From contig JAJPYK010000078.1 in NCBI GenBank assembly GCA_021205005.1, positions 1 to 9,017 on the forward strand: 9,017 bases of DNA, read 5' to 3'. Shown piece after piece: positions 8,024 to 9,017 of this stretch. Origin of the DNA: Paraprevotella sp. GTDB taxonomy: Bacteria; Bacteroidota; Bacteroidia; Bacteroidales; Bacteroidaceae. A model generated the notes under the pieces. The model made no database searches and was not told the DNA's origin. It saw only the letters and a list, made by a program, of their open reading frames with translations. Every line of letters starts with the position of its first letter. Position 1 is the first letter of the stretch. A program made the position numbers and the translations under genes.

Positions 8024-8042
8024 TTTTGCAAATTTCGCAAAA
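8024..8042. repeat. Small inverted repeat in the pyrF-lpxD gap
   Basis: Perfect 6-base arms TTTTGC (8024-8029) and GCAAAA (8037-8042) are separated by 7 bases containing AAATTT. The whole repeat lies 26 to 44 bases upstream of the lpxD start codon. It sits next to a run of nine A (8039-8047, T on the coding strand). It could be an operator or a short hairpin in the lpxD leader. The T-run precedes the repeat in the direction of transcription, so it does not have the order of an intrinsic terminator. In such AT-rich DNA a repeat this short can arise by chance. Confidence 0.3.
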
Positions 8043-8051
8043 AAAAATGAA

Positions 8052-8975
8052 TTACGCCCTATTTTGAGATATAAAATGTGCGGTAATCCCCTTGGGAGCC
8101 CCATTCCTTTCGTCTTCGTTGCCGCACTTCGATGAATTCTTTATGAAATTCGGGTTATATTTTTTCAACAGGACGGCCATTTGTTTTTGAACTTCTTGCG
8201 CTTTCTTGCCGGCCGTAGTTGCGAACTGTTCGGTAGAATCGGCATAAATGATAGCGCGGCTGCTGTTGACAATCAGACCGCATGTACGGTTCATTCCGTA
8301 ACGGCAGACTTCTTCCAGAGACCCTCCTTGTGCACCGATGCCAGGTACGAGTAAGAAATGTTCGGGTACTATTTTTCGTATATCCTCGAACATCCGTCCT
8401 TGTGTAGCTCCCACCACATACATCATGTTCTCGTCGTTGCTCCACTCCAAACTCTTCTTCAATACTTTCTCAAATAGACGTTCTCCTTGCCCGTCGGTTG
8501 TCATTTGGAAATCTAGTGAGCCCTTGTTGCTGGTCAGTGCCAACAGAATCACCCATTTGCCTTCATAACCTAAGAACGGCGTTACGCTGTCTTCGCCCAT
8601 ATAAGGGGCTACAGTCAGGGCATCGCGCTGCATTTCCTCAAAAAACGTACGGGCGTACATGGCCGATGTATTGCCGATATCGCCGCGTTTGGCATCTGCA
8701 ATAATGAACTGGTCGGGATAGTTTTCATTCAAGTAACGGATCGTTTTTTCAAAAGCCAGCCAGCCGGCCACGCCCTTGCTTTCGTAAAAAGCCAAATTGG
8801 GTTTGTAGGCGATGCAATAGGGGGCGGTGGCACCGATAATGGCCTGATTGAAGGCAAATATCGGATCTTCTTCTTTCAGCAGATGGGGGGGGATTTTTTT
8901 GATGTCCGTGTCCAAGCCTACGCAGAGGAAAGAATCTTTCCTGTTGATTTTTTCAAAAAGTTTTTGTTTGTTCAT
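8052..8975 (-). CDS. pyrF: Orotidine 5'-phosphate decarboxylase (type 2) with an atypical C-terminal extension
   Basis: PyrF decarboxylates OMP to UMP, the last step of de novo pyrimidine synthesis. The 307-residue product shows the type 2 subfamily signature [12 protein letters not shown] (93-104) with the catalytic Asp94, Lys96 and Asp99 array. It also has [13 protein letters not shown] (17-29) at the first strand, YKPNLAFYE (57-65), the phosphate-binding PGIGAQGG (211-218) and NSSRAIIYA (237-245). The homologous part ends near residue 272 (QMAVLLKK). As I recall, related enzymes have about 270-275 residues, so the last 35 or so (with [14 protein letters not shown]) look foreign to the fold. 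The A6 run at 8165-8160 lies exactly at that point: one more A would give LLKKI and a TAA stop at 273 residues. Catalysis is probably unaffected, since all active-site residues lie upstream. Bases 8976-9017 upstream form an A/T-rich leader with no recognisable Shine-Dalgarno sequence. Enzyme identity is secure; the end coordinate is doubtful. Confidence 0.95.
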   Translation of the reverse strand: MNKQKLFEKINRKDSFLCVGLDTDIKKIPPHLLKEEDPIFAFNQAIIGATAPYCIAYKPNLAFYESKGVAGWLAFEKTIRYLNENYPDQFIIADAKRGDIGNTSAMYARTFFEEMQRDALTVAPYMGEDSVTPFLGYEGKWVILLALTSNKGSLDFQMTTDGQGERLFEKVLKKSLEWSNDENMMYVVGATQGRMFEDIRKIVPEHFLLVPGIGAQGGSLEEVCRYGMNRTCGLIVNSSRAIIYADSTEQFATTAGKKAQEVQKQMAVLLKKYNPNFIKNSSKCGNEDERNGAPKGITAHFISQNRA

Positions 8976-9017
8976 TTTGTGTGTATTTTAATCTGTTTCT
9001 TTTTTAATGAAGTAATA
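8976..9017 (-). other. AT-rich leader upstream of pyrF, cut by the window edge
   Basis: These 42 bases immediately precede the pyrF ATG on the minus strand. They are AT-rich, with AAAATACACACAAA directly before the start, and I see neither a clear TAnnTTTG element nor a hairpin. A short frame reading YYFIKKETD and then TAA could be the end of an upstream gene, but it is too short to identify. Confidence 0.35.

Noticed and set aside
8039..8047. T9 tract (coding strand) after pyrF as an intrinsic terminator
   Set aside because: I found no stable GC-rich hairpin directly before it on the minus strand, and the nearby inverted repeat lies after it in the direction of transcription.
8976..9017. 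The end of an upstream prfA gene
   Set aside because: The few codons readable before a TAA do not resemble a release factor C-terminus that I recognise, so no call was made.

Overview
The window looks like ordinary chromosome from a member of the Bacteroidales, most likely Bacteroides, Phocaeicola or a close relative. The reasons are an LpxC-FabZ fusion protein, the order lpxD - lpxC/fabZ - lpxA - small acidic protein - miaA - class A PBP - PIF1-type helicase, protein sequences of typical Bacteroides character, weak Shine-Dalgarno sequences with A-rich leaders, and a TAnnTTTG-type -7 element. The species cannot be fixed from the sequence alone.

All eight genes lie on the minus strand, so the biological order runs from high to low coordinates. 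pyrF (8975 to 8052) makes UMP. After 53 bases comes the lipid A block: lpxD (7998 to 6949), lpxC/fabZ (6942 to 5557) and lpxA (5549 to 4776), separated by 6 and 7 bases. Together these encode the first three committed steps of Kdo2-lipid A synthesis, plus the FabZ dehydratase that competes for the same 3-hydroxyacyl-ACP. An acidic pRiA4b ORF-3-like protein (4756 to 4202) and the tRNA prenyltransferase gene miaA (4198 to 3293) follow with 19- and 3-base gaps. A 57-base gap with a good -7 promoter match then precedes a bifunctional class A penicillin-binding protein (3234 to 694). A helicase gene overlaps the end of the PBP gene and runs off the left edge.

Two places look damaged or unusual. 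The helicase frame has a single in-frame TAA (411-413) between its Walker A and Walker B motifs, and the same frame is open on both sides. This is a nonsense allele or a sequence error, not a gene end. pyrF carries about 33 residues beyond the usual family length; one extra A in the A6 run at its 3' end would restore a normal 273-residue protein.

No RNA genes, CRISPR arrays, insertion sequences, phage genes or defence systems were recognised. Apart from the two anomalies, this is a housekeeping envelope, tRNA-modification and nucleotide cluster, and I do not see an undescribed system in it.
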